Positions 1 through 9,545 of a DNA stretch of 64,000 bases are shown piece by piece (within the stretch, counting starts at the first letter, position 1; the number at the start of each line of letters is the position of its first letter). Where the stretch lies: positions 186,001 through 250,000 of the forward strand of contig NZ_JAJITC010000009.1 of the NCBI RefSeq assembly GCF_020881035.1, written 5' to 3'. Origin of the DNA: Paraburkholderia translucens. GTDB taxonomy: Bacteria > Pseudomonadota > Gammaproteobacteria > Burkholderiales > Burkholderiaceae. The translations under genes were made by a program, and so were the position numbers. The notes below the pieces were generated by a model, which was given only the letters and a program-made list of their open reading frames with translations, searched no databases and was not told the DNA's origin.

Positions 1-441
1 ACGACCGGCCGCATTCTGTCGCAGTACAACGTCGGCGCACAGACGCGCCGCACCGAGAACTCGCGCTGGCACGATGAAGACCGGCTCGAACTGCATCCGC
101 ACGACGCCGAGGAACGCGGCATCAAGACTGGCGACTGGGTCGGCATCGAATCGCGCGCGGGGCAGACCGTGTTGCGCGCCAAGGTGACGGACCGCATGCA
201 GCCGGGCGTCGTCTACACGACGTTCCACTTCCCCGAATCGGGCGCGAACGTGATCACGACCGACAGCTCCGACTGGGCGACCAACTGCCCCGAATACAAG
301 GTGACCGCGGTGCAGGTGATGCCGGTCGAGCAGCCGTCGCAATGGCAGAAGGACTATTCGCGCTTCAATAGCGAACAGCTCGAACTGCTGAAGCACCGCG
401 AGCAGGCCAATGCGGCCGCGGCCGTCACCGCGGGCAAGTGA
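1..441 (+). CDS. fdsA: NAD-dependent formate dehydrogenase alpha subunit, C-terminal part
   Basis: The frame is open from base 1, so only the last 146 codons are present. The visible part is the C-terminal molybdopterin-dinucleotide-binding domain of a molybdenum formate dehydrogenase. It contains the stretch YNVGAQTRRTENS, the HPHDAEERGI segment and the late motif HFPESGANVITTD, all typical of FdsA-type catalytic subunits. In this family the subunit oxidises formate to CO2 in the cytoplasm and passes electrons through FdsB/FdsG to NAD. The small delta subunit follows after 8 bases, which supports the assignment. The N-terminal iron-sulfur and catalytic domains lie outside the window. Confidence 0.93.
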   Translation, partial: TTGRILSQYNVGAQTRRTENSRWHDEDRLELHPHDAEERGIKTGDWVGIESRAGQTVLRAKVTDRMQPGVVYTTFHFPESGANVITTDSSDWATNCPEYKVTAVQVMPVEQPSQWQKDYSRFNSEQLELLKHREQANAAAAVTAGK

Positions 442-449
442 GGCGAGCG

Positions 450-704
450 ATGGACAAACGGAATCTGATCGACATGGCGAACCGGATCGGCGACTTCTTC
501 GAGTCGATGCCCGATCACGAGGAAGCGCTGACCGGCGTCGCCGAGCACATCCGTCGTACCTGGGAGCCGCGCATGCGGCGCGAACTGCTCGCGACGCTCG
601 ACGAAGCGCCGGACACATATGGCATTGCGCTCTCGAACTTCACGCGCGAGGCGATCGTCAGGTATCGCCAGAAGTTGACGCCGGCGGAGGTGTCGGCGGC
701 TTGA
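450..704 (+). CDS. fdsD: Formate dehydrogenase delta subunit
   Basis: A small 84-residue protein beginning MDKRNLIDMANRIGDFF, the usual opening of FdsD. I chose the ATG at 450 because GAGG lies about six bases before it; a GTG at 438 overlaps the fdsA stop but has no better ribosome site. FdsD is a small accessory subunit of the soluble NAD-linked formate dehydrogenase. It closes the fds operon here directly after fdsA, so fdhD is not between them. Confidence 0.9.
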   Translation: MDKRNLIDMANRIGDFFESMPDHEEALTGVAEHIRRTWEPRMRRELLATLDEAPDTYGIALSNFTREAIVRYRQKLTPAEVSAA

Positions 705-783
705 GCCGTTTGCGCGATCACCGGGCGCGGCGGCGCGTTCCGCTGCCGCGCGCGTGCGTCAGCCACCAGGCAGGCGGCCCTGA

Positions 784-2526
784 TCACAGTGTCGCCTGCT
801 CCGGTATCTCTCCCCCCACCGCAAACCACGCCTCGCAGTGCCGCACGAGACCGTGCAGGTCCGAGCCGGTGCGTCCGCGCGCGCTGATATAGCCGTCCGG
901 GCGCACCAGATAAAACGACGGCCGCGTACGCCCATACGATTCGGCCAGCGCCGGGCCGCCGTCGCCGCTCGTATCAGTGATGCGCCAGATGCGCACCGCG
1001 TTCGGCAGCAGCCGCTCGACCTCGGCGGCGAGCTTCTCCAACTCCGGGTCCGGCGGCGGCGCATGTTTCGCGGCAGGATCGAGCGGCGTGCCGTCGACGG
1101 GCAGCGGCGGTACCAGCAGAAACAGCGAGAAGAACGCCGGATCGTGCAGATCGAAAATGCAGCCGACGCCGGGCGCGCGCCCGAGCGGACCGTCGACCAC
1201 ATGCACGAGCGCGTCCGGCGCGCGCTCGCCCGCGCGTGGGCCGCCATCGAGCACGCGTTCGAGCGTCAGCGGACTGCGCCGGTATTGAATCGACAGCTCA
1301 CTGATCGTCGCGCGCGCCGCATCGCGTAGCGGACCGAGCGCGGCCAGCACCGGCATCACGCGCTCGCGCAGCAGCTTGAGCGGACCGTGATCGGCCTCCG
1401 CCATCTGCATGAGGAAGCCGGTTTGCCGCAGCACGTCGCGCTCGATCGGATGACGTTCGGCGTGATAGGTGTCGAGCAGGCGGTCCGGCGCCGCGCCGCC
1501 GATCACGCGCGCGAGCTTCCAGCCGAGATTGAGCGCTTCCTGGATGCCGGTGTTCATGCCTTGGGCACCCGCGGGACTGTGCACGTGCGCGGCATCGCCG
1601 GCGAGGAAGATGCGGCCCACGCGCAGCCGATCGACCATTCGACTGTTCACGTGGAAATACGCCGACCACGCGAGATCCGACACATCGACGCGCTCGCGCA
1701 CGCGTTGCGCGATCAGTGTTTTGCATTGCTCGAGCGAAGGCGCCGCCGCATCGGGTGGCGCTTCGCCGGGCACCGCAGGCGGCGATGGCGCGGTGCTGCC
1801 GGACCTCGCGACCGCGTGATCGGCGATCAGGCGATGGCGGCCGTGGCCCATCGGAAACAGCGCGACGAGCCCGTCGCCCGACGCGAAGACATGGAACTCG
1901 TCGTCGGGCCAGTCGGTTTCGGCATGCAGGTCGGCGAGCAGAAAGGACTGCTGCAAGGTCTTGCCCTCGAAGTTCAGGCCGAGGCGATGGCGAATCGAAC
2001 TATGCGCGCCGTCGGCCGCGATCAGATACGACGGGCGCATGCCTTCCGTGCGGCCGTCCGCGCGGCGCAGGGTCGCCTGAACGCTCGCGGAGCCTTGCAT
2101 GAACGCGATCAGCTCGACACCGCGCTCGACCGTCACGCCGAGCGTCGCCAGATGCTCGGTCAGGAGCCGCTCCGTCACGGACTGGTCGAGAAACAGGAGA
2201 TAGGGATAGCGCGTGTGCAGCGGATCGAAATCGAGTCGCGCGAGGCGCATGCCGTTCGAAAACAGATTCGCGACGCGCGCGCGATGGCCGAGTTCGAGAA
2301 ACGGTTTGATCAGCCGATGCTGCTCGAGCAGTTCGAGCGTGCGCGCCTGGATGCCGATCGCGCGCGAGTACGGATTCGGCCGCGGTGCCTTGTCGATCAG
2401 ACGCACGGGGATATGAGCGCGCGCGAGACTCATCGCTGCGGCAAGTCCAGTGGGACCGGCCCCGACGATCAGCACCGGCGACGCGTCGTAGGCGGCAGCG
2501 TCCATGCGGAACTCCGGAGGCAACAT
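784..2526 (-). CDS. FAD-dependent aromatic-ring monooxygenase (PHBH fold)
   Basis: 580 residues. The N-terminus carries the FAD dinucleotide-binding motif VGAGPTGLAAA at about residues 21-31. A second FAD motif, GRIFLAGDAAHVHSPAGAQG, lies in the middle, and a C-terminal thioredoxin-like extension follows, as in the MhpA/pentachlorophenol hydroxylase group of flavin monooxygenases. These cytoplasmic enzymes hydroxylate phenolic substrates with NAD(P)H and O2. The substrate cannot be read from sequence, and no ring-cleavage genes sit beside it. It stands alone between the fds operon (convergent) and the TPR gene (divergent). An internal ATG seven codons in is an alternative start. Confidence 0.85.
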   Translation of the reverse strand: MLPPEFRMDAAAYDASPVLIVGAGPTGLAAAMSLARAHIPVRLIDKAPRPNPYSRAIGIQARTLELLEQHRLIKPFLELGHRARVANLFSNGMRLARLDFDPLHTRYPYLLFLDQSVTERLLTEHLATLGVTVERGVELIAFMQGSASVQATLRRADGRTEGMRPSYLIAADGAHSSIRHRLGLNFEGKTLQQSFLLADLHAETDWPDDEFHVFASGDGLVALFPMGHGRHRLIADHAVARSGSTAPSPPAVPGEAPPDAAAPSLEQCKTLIAQRVRERVDVSDLAWSAYFHVNSRMVDRLRVGRIFLAGDAAHVHSPAGAQGMNTGIQEALNLGWKLARVIGGAAPDRLLDTYHAERHPIERDVLRQTGFLMQMAEADHGPLKLLRERVMPVLAALGPLRDAARATISELSIQYRRSPLTLERVLDGGPRAGERAPDALVHVVDGPLGRAPGVGCIFDLHDPAFFSLFLLVPPLPVDGTPLDPAAKHAPPPDPELEKLAAEVERLLPNAVRIWRITDTSGDGGPALAESYGRTRPSFYLVRPDGYISARGRTGSDLHGLVRHCEAWFAVGGEIPEQATL

Positions 2527-2712
2527 TCCGTTCTAGTGTACGCCGCCGCTTGTCAGCGCACGGGTGCGCTGCATCAATCGATGCGGCAGGCGGGTCACGC
2601 GGGGTTCCGCCCGTCGTTCACGATCGGTGGACGATGTCCGCAAATCCGGGCCGTTTGCGCAAGTATGGGAAAATGCCGCCTCAATCCGATTGATCCGAAT
2701 GCCCGCTCCGTC

Positions 2713-4560
2713 ATGCAACCTGTATTTGACCGCGCGTTCGCGGCACATCGTGACGGCCGCCTCGACGACGCCGAACGCGACTACCGCACCACGCTCGACC
2801 ACGACCCCAGCCATGTGGACGCGCTGCATCTGCTGGGCGTGCTGCGCCACCAGCAGGGACAACACGCCGAAGCCGCGGCGCTCGTGCGGCGCGCGGTCGA
2901 CCTGCGCCCCGAAGACGCAGCGCTGCAACTGAACCTCGGCAATGCATTGAAGGCGCTCGGCCAGATCGACGCCGCGATCGAGCAGTTCCGCAACGCGCTG
3001 ACGCTCGCGCCGACGTTCCCGATGGCGCACTACAACCTCGGCAACGCGTACGCCTCGCTGGGCCGTCACGAAGACGCCGCCGATGCGTTCGAACGCTCAC
3101 TGCGCCTGCAGCCGAACGACGCCTCCTCGCACAACAACCTTGGCAACGCGCTGCACGCGCTCGGCCGTCACGCGGAGGCGATCGCGTCGTTCCGGCGCGC
3201 GCTCGAATTGCGCCCCGGTCACGCGGGCGCGCTCAACAATATGGGCATGTCGCTGAACGCGCTCAATCGGCCGGAGGAGGCGGTGCCCTGCTTCGAGGCC
3301 GCGCTCGCCGCCGAGCCGCGCTTCGTCGCTGCGCACTTCAATCTCGCCAATACGTTCGACGCAATTGGCCGCCACGCGGAAGCCGTCGCGTCCTTCGAAG
3401 CGGCGCTGCGTCTGCAGCCGAACCTGCCGCCCGCGATCTACGGCATGGGCAACGCGCTCGCCGCGCTCGGCCGTGCCGAACAGGCCCTGCCGTATCTGGA
3501 GCGCTCGGTCGGGCTCGATCCGCAATTCGCGCTCGCGTGGCTCGCGCTCGGCACCGCGCACCAGGCGCTCGGCGCGCATGCGGCCGCCGTGCGCGCGTTC
3601 GATCAGGCGTTGCGGCTGCGTCCCGATCTCGCGTCCGCTCACATGAACCGGGCGCTCGCGTGGCTCGCGATGCGCGACTTCGAACGCGGGCTGCCCGAAT
3701 ACGAATGGCGCTTGCAGACCGTCGCCCAACCGGCCATCCAGACGCTGCCGCGCTGGCACGGCGAATCGATCGAACCGCACACGCTGCTGATCCACGCCGA
3801 ACAGGGTTTCGGCGACACGCTGCAGTTCGTGCGCTTCGTACCGCTCGCCGCGCTTCGTGCCGCGCGTGTCGTGCTCGAAGTGCAGCCACAATTGGTACCG
3901 CTGCTCGCGCCCGTCGCGCAGGCATGGCGCGTGTCGCTGATCGCGCAAGGCGACCCCCGTCCCGCCGCCGATCTGCAGATTCCGCTGCTGAGCCTGCCGC
4001 TCGTGCTCGGCACACGCTACGACACGATTCCCGCGCGCACGCCGTATCTGACCGTGCCACCGGCCTACGGCCGGAAATGGCGCGGCTCGGTCGGCGGTCA
4101 GGCGAAGCGCAAGATCGGGCTCGCGTGGTCGGGGCGCATCCAGCGCAACGAAACGCGGACGATGCCGCTCGCCGCACTCGAGCCGCTGTTTGCGCTCGAA
4201 GGCATCGACTGGATCGTGCTGCAGCCTGATCTGTCCGATGACGAACGCGCGACGCTCGACGCGCATCCGCGCGCCGCGGCGATCCATCGCTTCGACACAC
4301 GCATCGGCGACTTCGCCGATACCGCGGCGATCATCGAGCGGCTCGACGCGGTCGTGTCGATCGATACGTCGATCGCCCACCTCGCGGGCGCGCTGCGCAA
4401 ACCGCTGTGGCTGATGCTGCCGTTCGCCGCCGACTGGCGCTGGTTCGACGGCGACACGCGCAGCCCGTGGTATCCCGGTGCGACGCTCGTGCGTCAGCCG
4501 CGGCCGAACGCGTGGGATGAAGTCGTTGAAATCGTCGCCAACGAGTTGCGGCACGCCTGA
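2713..4560 (+). CDS. TPR-repeat protein with C-terminal glycosyltransferase-like domain
   Basis: About 615 residues from the ATG at 2713. The coding frame stays open far upstream only because it runs antisense to the monooxygenase gene. The first two thirds consist of about ten tetratricopeptide repeats with recurring blocks such as AHYNLGNAYASLGRHEDAA. The last third (PRWHGE..., HAEQGFGDTLQFVRF, IGLAWSGR, SIDTSIAHLAGAL) matches the GT9/GT41-like domain that often follows TPRs in bacteria. Function unknown; protein O-glycosylation is one possibility suggested only by architecture. A strong terminator follows within 20 bases, so the gene is probably monocistronic. Confidence 0.85.
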   Translation: MQPVFDRAFAAHRDGRLDDAERDYRTTLDHDPSHVDALHLLGVLRHQQGQHAEAAALVRRAVDLRPEDAALQLNLGNALKALGQIDAAIEQFRNALTLAPTFPMAHYNLGNAYASLGRHEDAADAFERSLRLQPNDASSHNNLGNALHALGRHAEAIASFRRALELRPGHAGALNNMGMSLNALNRPEEAVPCFEAALAAEPRFVAAHFNLANTFDAIGRHAEAVASFEAALRLQPNLPPAIYGMGNALAALGRAEQALPYLERSVGLDPQFALAWLALGTAHQALGAHAAAVRAFDQALRLRPDLASAHMNRALAWLAMRDFERGLPEYEWRLQTVAQPAIQTLPRWHGESIEPHTLLIHAEQGFGDTLQFVRFVPLAALRAARVVLEVQPQLVPLLAPVAQAWRVSLIAQGDPRPAADLQIPLLSLPLVLGTRYDTIPARTPYLTVPPAYGRKWRGSVGGQAKRKIGLAWSGRIQRNETRTMPLAALEPLFALEGIDWIVLQPDLSDDERATLDAHPRAAAIHRFDTRIGDFADTAAIIERLDAVVSIDTSIAHLAGALRKPLWLMLPFAADWRWFDGDTRSPWYPGATLVRQPRPNAWDEVVEIVANELRHA

Positions 4561-4579
4561 CGGCAGGCGCCATCAGCAA

Positions 4580-4606
4580 AAAACCCCGCTGACGCGGGGT
4601 TTTTTT
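4580..4606 (+). terminator. Rho-independent terminator after TPR gene
   Basis: Stem AAAACCCCGC/GCGGGGTTTT with a TGAC loop, followed by further T residues, 19 bases after the stop codon. The A-tract on the left gives it a poly-U tail on the minus strand too, so it may also end transcripts of the convergent MFS gene. Confidence 0.9.
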
Positions 4607-4626
4607 CAGAAGACCTGGCCGAGCCG

Positions 4627-5928
4627 TCAGGCCGCCCGATACTGATTGCGCGACTCCGGCGTGCGGTACAGGAACAGCGTCGCAAGCAGACCGCAGATCG
4701 CCGCCACGCCGAGGACCAGTCCCGGCGCCGCCTTGTTGCTCGTCACATGGATCAGCAGCGTGGCGATGGCCGGCGTGAAGCCGCCGATCGTGGTCGCGAG
4801 ACTGTAGGCGAGCGAGAAGCCGGCGGTGCGCACCTCGACCGGCATCACTTCGGTCAGCGCGACGACCATCGCGCCGTTATAGCATCCGTACAGGAACGAC
4901 AGCCACAGCTGCACGGCAAGCAGACGCGCGAACGACGGTTCGGCGACGAGCCATTGCAGCGCCGGGTACGCGGTGAGTATCGTCAGGATCGTGAACGCGA
5001 GCAGCACCGGACGGCGGCCGATGCGATCCGACAGCGCACCCGAGAGCGGCAACCAGATCAGGTTCGAGATACCGACACAGACGGTGACGACGAGCGCGTC
5101 GATCGCCGACAATTTCAGCACTTCCTTGCCGAAGGTCGGCGTGTACGCGGTGATCATGTAGAACGACACGGTCGTCATGACGACCATGCCCATGCCGCCC
5201 AGCACGACCGGGTAGTTGGCGAGCATCGACTTCATGATCTCGCCCATGCTCGGGCGATGCTTGCGCTTCGTGAACTCCTCGGTTTCCTGCAGCGAGCGAC
5301 GGATGATGAACAGGAACGGCACGATCAGACAGCCGATCAGGAACGGCACCCGCCAGCCCCACGCGAACATCTGGTCGGCGGGCAGCAGCTTGTTGAGCAG
5401 CACGCCGATCAGCGCGGCGAACACCACCGCGACCTGCTGGCTTCCCGACTGCCACGAGCAATAGAAGCCCTTGTTGCCCTTCGTCGCGATCTCCGACAGA
5501 TAGACCGACACGCCGCCGAGTTCGACGCCGGCCGAGAAGCCTTGCAGCAGCCGGCCGAGCAGCACGAGCACCGGCGCCACGAACCCGATGGTCGCGTAGC
5601 CCGGTATGGTCGCGACTGTCAGCGTGCCGAGCGCCATCAGGCTCAGCGTGAGGATCAGGCCTTTGCGGCGGCCGTGATGGTCGATGTAGGCGCCGAGCAC
5701 GATCGCGCCGAGCGGTCGCATCAGGAAGCCCGCGCCGAACACGGACAGCGACAGCATCAGCGACGCGAAATCGCTGCCGCTCGGGAAAAAGGTCTTGGCA
5801 ATCGCCGAGGCGTAGTAGCCATAGACCATGAAGTCGTACATTTCAAGAAAGTTGCCGCTGACAACGCGGAACACTGTCTTGAACTTGGATTCTTCCGTGG
5901 CGGAAGCGGCGTGGGTCGCAGTAGACAT
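4627..5928 (-). CDS. MFS metabolite:H+ symporter (citrate/tricarboxylate-like)
   Basis: 433 residues from MSTATHAASATEES. Twelve hydrophobic segments are visible, with the MFS loop motif at DHHGRRKG and a repeat of it at SDRIGRRP. GNFLEMYDFMVYGYYA and the RLLQGFSAGVELGGVSVYLSE segment are hallmarks of the metabolite:proton symporter branch (citrate, tricarballylate, alpha-ketoglutarate carriers). The longer upstream frame is not used: the start chosen fits family N-termini and is preceded by GAGAG. Located in the inner membrane. Substrate is inferred only at family level. Confidence 0.88.
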   Translation of the reverse strand: MSTATHAASATEESKFKTVFRVVSGNFLEMYDFMVYGYYASAIAKTFFPSGSDFASLMLSLSVFGAGFLMRPLGAIVLGAYIDHHGRRKGLILTLSLMALGTLTVATIPGYATIGFVAPVLVLLGRLLQGFSAGVELGGVSVYLSEIATKGNKGFYCSWQSGSQQVAVVFAALIGVLLNKLLPADQMFAWGWRVPFLIGCLIVPFLFIIRRSLQETEEFTKRKHRPSMGEIMKSMLANYPVVLGGMGMVVMTTVSFYMITAYTPTFGKEVLKLSAIDALVVTVCVGISNLIWLPLSGALSDRIGRRPVLLAFTILTILTAYPALQWLVAEPSFARLLAVQLWLSFLYGCYNGAMVVALTEVMPVEVRTAGFSLAYSLATTIGGFTPAIATLLIHVTSNKAAPGLVLGVAAICGLLATLFLYRTPESRNQYRAA

Positions 5929-6179
5929 GACACTCTCGGATAAACCCGTCGCCCTGTCGGACGGATCGACGTGGTAGATGAAGCGGATGCCGCTGCCGGA
6001 CGTGCAGGGAAAATTGAAGCGCGCCGGGGGCGCCGCATTCTGATACCCGCAACGTTCGCGCGGTATCAGGGTAAACGCTGTGCTTGATGCGGAGCAGATG
6101 CCACGTAATGTTACTGCTGATAACCCCGCAAAACGCATACAGTGTGCTTACACGCCAGGCCATTCAGTCAATTATTCCA

Positions 6180-6704
6180 ATGCGACCCACCCCTGCTCCC
6201 TCCCTGCGTCCCGCCACGCTCGAGGATGCCGAGCTGATCGCGTCGATCCACAGCGCCAGCTGGCAAGCTGCCTACCGCGGCCTGTTGCCCGACGCGTTTC
6301 TCGATGGCGAAGTCACGCGGGAACGCGCCGCCTATTGGGCCGCGCGTCTTGCCGCGCCGGGCGGCGAGCGCCGCATCGTGCTGATCGCCGAGCTGGCCGG
6401 CGAGCCGACCGGCTTCGTGTGTGTCGAGCGTCAGCCCGAGTCCGCGTGGGGCGTGCTGCTGGACAACCTGCATGCGCTGCCCGCCTATCAGGGCGTCGGC
6501 GTCGGTAAAACACTGATGCGCGCAGCCATCGACTGGGCGCGCGCGCAGGGCGAGGCGCAGCTCTATCTGTACGTGCTCGAGGGCAATAGGCCGGCCATTG
6601 GCTTTTACGAGCGGCACGGCTGGCAGTTCGTCGGCGCGGAGCCCGATCATATTGGCGGAATGGATATCACCGCCTTGCGTTACGTGTACCGGTTGACGTC
6701 TTGA
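6180..6704 (+). CDS. GNAT-family N-acetyltransferase
   Basis: 174 residues from MRPTPAPSLRPATLEDAE. It shows the classic order: N-terminal beta strand with R-A-T-x-x-D, the acetyl-CoA loop QGVGVGKTLMRAAI at roughly residues 105-118, and the late N-R-P-A-I-G-F-Y-E-R-H-G-W segment. It resembles the RimI/YhbS-like single-domain acetyltransferases. Acceptor substrate unknown. The 250 bases separating it from the divergent MFS gene probably hold both promoters, but no clear -35/-10 pair could be fixed. Confidence 0.85.
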   Translation: MRPTPAPSLRPATLEDAELIASIHSASWQAAYRGLLPDAFLDGEVTRERAAYWAARLAAPGGERRIVLIAELAGEPTGFVCVERQPESAWGVLLDNLHALPAYQGVGVGKTLMRAAIDWARAQGEAQLYLYVLEGNRPAIGFYERHGWQFVGAEPDHIGGMDITALRYVYRLTS

Positions 6705-6880
6705 GCGACGCGGCGACAGCTCGCGCATGTAGCGTCCCCGTTTTTCGGATCGCTCCGAAGGTTGGACGAGGTCGTTTCGAGGCAACATTTTTCTGCTGCC
6801 GATGGGTTGCGCTAGCGGACCTCTACAGATTCCGCGACTGCCTCACCGGCGGTTCTGTCACGAGACACCGCAAGGAACTG

Positions 6881-7882
6881 ATGATCAGCACGCCGCTCAC
6901 CTTGATCGAGGGCGCATTCGCGCTTCCGCGTCTCCGTCCGCTCGCCTCCCTGCCCGAACCGTTCGGCCGCGACTGGGCGTTGCTGCCCTTCGGTGAACGC
7001 TGGCGGACCGGACTCGGTTCGCTGTATGCCGCGCTGCTGCGCACCGTCTGCGTGAATGATCGGCATCTATTGTCGTACGGGCAGTGGGTGTCGATCGACG
7101 GCGTGCTGATCGGCGTGCGGCAGAAGGCGGCGCAACCGGTTGAGACTGCCGCGCAGCCTGCCGGCGAACCCGCGAATACAGCGGCGAGCGTGCATGCCGC
7201 CATGCAAAGGCGGGTGCCTCAGGGCCCGATGCGAATCGCGCTCAAGCCCCGGACGCCGCGAATCGCGCGGCGGCGCACGGTGTGGAATCGGCGTGCGGTC
7301 GCGGCGAGTGCCTGCGCGATCGGCTGCGTCGCGGTGCTGGCATGGTGGATGGCCGATCAGCCTCTCGCGCCTCGCCGCATGGCCTTCGACACGCTGAAAT
7401 CCGTGCAAGCTTTGGCGGCGCGCCGTGACGTGCCGGTGGAAGAGCGTCGTTCGCAGGATCAGAGTGCGCGGCTCGAAGCGCCGGTGATGGCCGAGGCCGT
7501 CGCGCCGGCTTCGGTGCTTCCGCCATCACCTGCCCACGTGGCCGCTGCCGCGCCCGCGTCGGCTCTGCCTCAGCCTACCGCCACGCGACGCAATCCCGCG
7601 TGGAGTGAGGGGACTCACTCCGATCCCCCTCGGCCTGTGCTTCGCGCGCAAACACATCCGCAGCGGGCGAATCGCTATGCCAAGAAGCGGTCGGAGCATG
7701 CAGTACGGGCCGGCGCGGACGAATACGCCGAGCTGACTACGTCAGCCATGATGCCGTGGCGAGACGCCGCCCCGCTGCCGCGCCGCGTCGTGTCGAACAA
7801 TCTGACGGCAAACGGCTCCGAGTGGATGAACCACATGTCGCAGCGTCGCGTCACCGAGATCCCCGAGCAATTCGCGCGATGA
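6881..7882 (+). CDS. Hypothetical protein with one central membrane segment
   Basis: 333 residues from MISTPLTLIEGAFALPRLRP. The ATG at 6881 is chosen because AAGGA precedes it by a few bases; an overlapping frame extends upstream without a plausible ribosome site. Residues of about 145-165 form a single hydrophobic helix (VAASACAIGCVAVLAWWMA) after a strongly basic stretch, which suggests a bitopic inner-membrane protein. The C-terminal half is rich in Ala, Pro and Arg and looks disordered. I do not recognise a family. Neighbours give no functional hint. Confidence 0.6.
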   Translation: MISTPLTLIEGAFALPRLRPLASLPEPFGRDWALLPFGERWRTGLGSLYAALLRTVCVNDRHLLSYGQWVSIDGVLIGVRQKAAQPVETAAQPAGEPANTAASVHAAMQRRVPQGPMRIALKPRTPRIARRRTVWNRRAVAASACAIGCVAVLAWWMADQPLAPRRMAFDTLKSVQALAARRDVPVEERRSQDQSARLEAPVMAEAVAPASVLPPSPAHVAAAAPASALPQPTATRRNPAWSEGTHSDPPRPVLRAQTHPQRANRYAKKRSEHAVRAGADEYAELTTSAMMPWRDAAPLPRRVVSNNLTANGSEWMNHMSQRRVTEIPEQFAR

Positions 7883-7965
7883 GCGCCGGATGACCGAGCC
7901 AATCAATGCGCACAGCCAAACACGGCATACGCGCCAGTGCATGCGTTCGGTGGAATAGCCCGCGC

Positions 7966-9417
7966 CTAGAACCGCGTCTCCCGCGCAACCCGCAGGAACG
8001 TATCGAGCAACGGCGTGCAGTCGAGCAGTTCCGGCCCGCCCGCGCGATGAAACTCCGGATGCCATTGCACGCCCATCACGAACGGCGCGCGCCGGTAGCG
8101 CACGGCCTCGATGATGCCGTCCGACGCCGACACCGCCTCGATATTCAGATCGCGGCCCAGCGTCTTCACCGCCTGGTGGTGAATCGAATTGACGATTGCG
8201 TCGCGCCGCCCGGGGAACATGTTCAGCAGCGTCGAGCCATCCGGAAAGTGCACGCCGTGCCGATGCTGATCATAGTTCTCGTTGACGTGCGCGTTCGCGG
8301 TCGGCACATCGGTCGCGATGTCCTGGTACAGCGTCCCGCCGAACGCGACGTTGATCAACTGGCAGCCACGGCACACGCCAAGCACCGGCTTGCCCGACTC
8401 GATGAATTCGTGCAGCAGTTCGAGCTCGTACATGTCGCGCACGCGATCGCCGGGCCATTCGGGACTCGAGGCGACTTCCGCGTACGACTGCGGCGACAGG
8501 TCGGCACCGCCTTGCAACAGCAGGCCATCGAGATGCTTCGCGTAGTCGCGCAGACGGATGTTGCTCGGATGCAGCATGCCCTGATGACCGACGGTCGGGA
8601 TCATGAACACCAGCACGTCGCGCGACATGACCCAGTGCGCGATCGACTCCTCGAGATATTGCAGCGTCTTGCCGCGCAAGCCCTTCGCGCCCGGCTCCGG
8701 GTGGAAGATACGTGCCGACACGCCGATGCGCAGCGTGCGCTGCGTGATCCGCTGCCCCGCCCGATCGAATAGCTGCCGCGCGCGCGCCGCGATGATGCGG
8801 CCGAACACGCTCCATGCCGAATCGCTCTGACGCAAATAGCGCGGCGGCGACGGCGGCAGCGCGTTGGGCGGCGGGGGGTTGCTGGCGCTGAAATCGGGTG
8901 CCGCGCCGAAACCGGGTGGCGGCGAGCCGGGCGCACGCGGGGCGGGCGCGGCGGCCTGCTCGGTGGCGATTGCTTCGTCGATGTCGAGATCCGCGACGCC
9001 GGCGCCGCCCGCGCGCGGCTCGCTGGCGGCCACCGTCGGTTTCGTGACTGGATCGGGTCTCCCCGTCTTCGCGCCGGCGGCGTATGCACCCGCGCGCCGT
9101 GCTTCGCGCTCGTGCACCGCGGCTTCCTGGCGCGCAGTCGAAGCGGCGGCGGCGCTGCGTGCTTCGGCCGCATCGCGCAAGCGCGCCGCACGAGGATCTT
9201 CGGTGGTGAGCGCTGACGCGCTGAGCGGATCGTCGGTCGACGACCTCACGGTCGCCTCCTTGTCGGCCGGGCTCGTGTCCCTTGCGGCCAACCGGGTGGC
9301 ATCTTCATGCGACGGAGTAGGCGCCGCGGCGGGTTCGACCGGCGCACCCCCCGTCGAAGGCGAGGCCGGTTGCTGACTGCCGGTCGTGCCGGCGTTTCCG
9401 GGTTTGTTTTCGCTCAT
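7966..9417 (-). CDS. Class I glutamine amidotransferase-like hydrolase (peptidase C26, PuuD-like) with long disordered N-terminus
   Basis: 483 residues. The catalytic half starts near residue 225 with IGVSARIFHPEP. It carries the nucleophile elbow GKPVLGVCRGCQLINVAFGG, and the catalytic His-x-Glu lies in MGVQWHPEFH near the end. This is the gamma-glutamyl-GABA hydrolase/C26 family, which cleaves gamma-glutamyl amides in the cytoplasm. The first 200 or so residues are Ala/Pro/Thr/Arg-rich low-complexity sequence not found in the usual roughly 250-residue enzymes. The start at MSENKPGNAG is chosen over an upstream in-frame codon on composition. Confidence 0.82.
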   Translation of the reverse strand: MSENKPGNAGTTGSQQPASPSTGGAPVEPAAAPTPSHEDATRLAARDTSPADKEATVRSSTDDPLSASALTTEDPRAARLRDAAEARSAAAASTARQEAAVHEREARRAGAYAAGAKTGRPDPVTKPTVAASEPRAGGAGVADLDIDEAIATEQAAAPAPRAPGSPPPGFGAAPDFSASNPPPPNALPPSPPRYLRQSDSAWSVFGRIIAARARQLFDRAGQRITQRTLRIGVSARIFHPEPGAKGLRGKTLQYLEESIAHWVMSRDVLVFMIPTVGHQGMLHPSNIRLRDYAKHLDGLLLQGGADLSPQSYAEVASSPEWPGDRVRDMYELELLHEFIESGKPVLGVCRGCQLINVAFGGTLYQDIATDVPTANAHVNENYDQHRHGVHFPDGSTLLNMFPGRRDAIVNSIHHQAVKTLGRDLNIEAVSASDGIIEAVRYRRAPFVMGVQWHPEFHRAGGPELLDCTPLLDTFLRVARETRF

Positions 9418-9545
9418 GACTGTCAGACAGGCGCCTTCCACGCGAACGAATGAATATGCCCTGATTATCCGTCAGTGAAGCAGGCCCGGCAAACCCGCAC
9501 ACAATTGCTCACATTGCTGCGGGACGGCACGCGATTTCGTGCGGA

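Noticed and set aside
1387..2712. 442-codon extension upstream of the TPR gene in the same frame
   Set aside because: It lies antisense to the FAD monooxygenase, which has clear FAD motifs; the TPR protein starts naturally at 2713.
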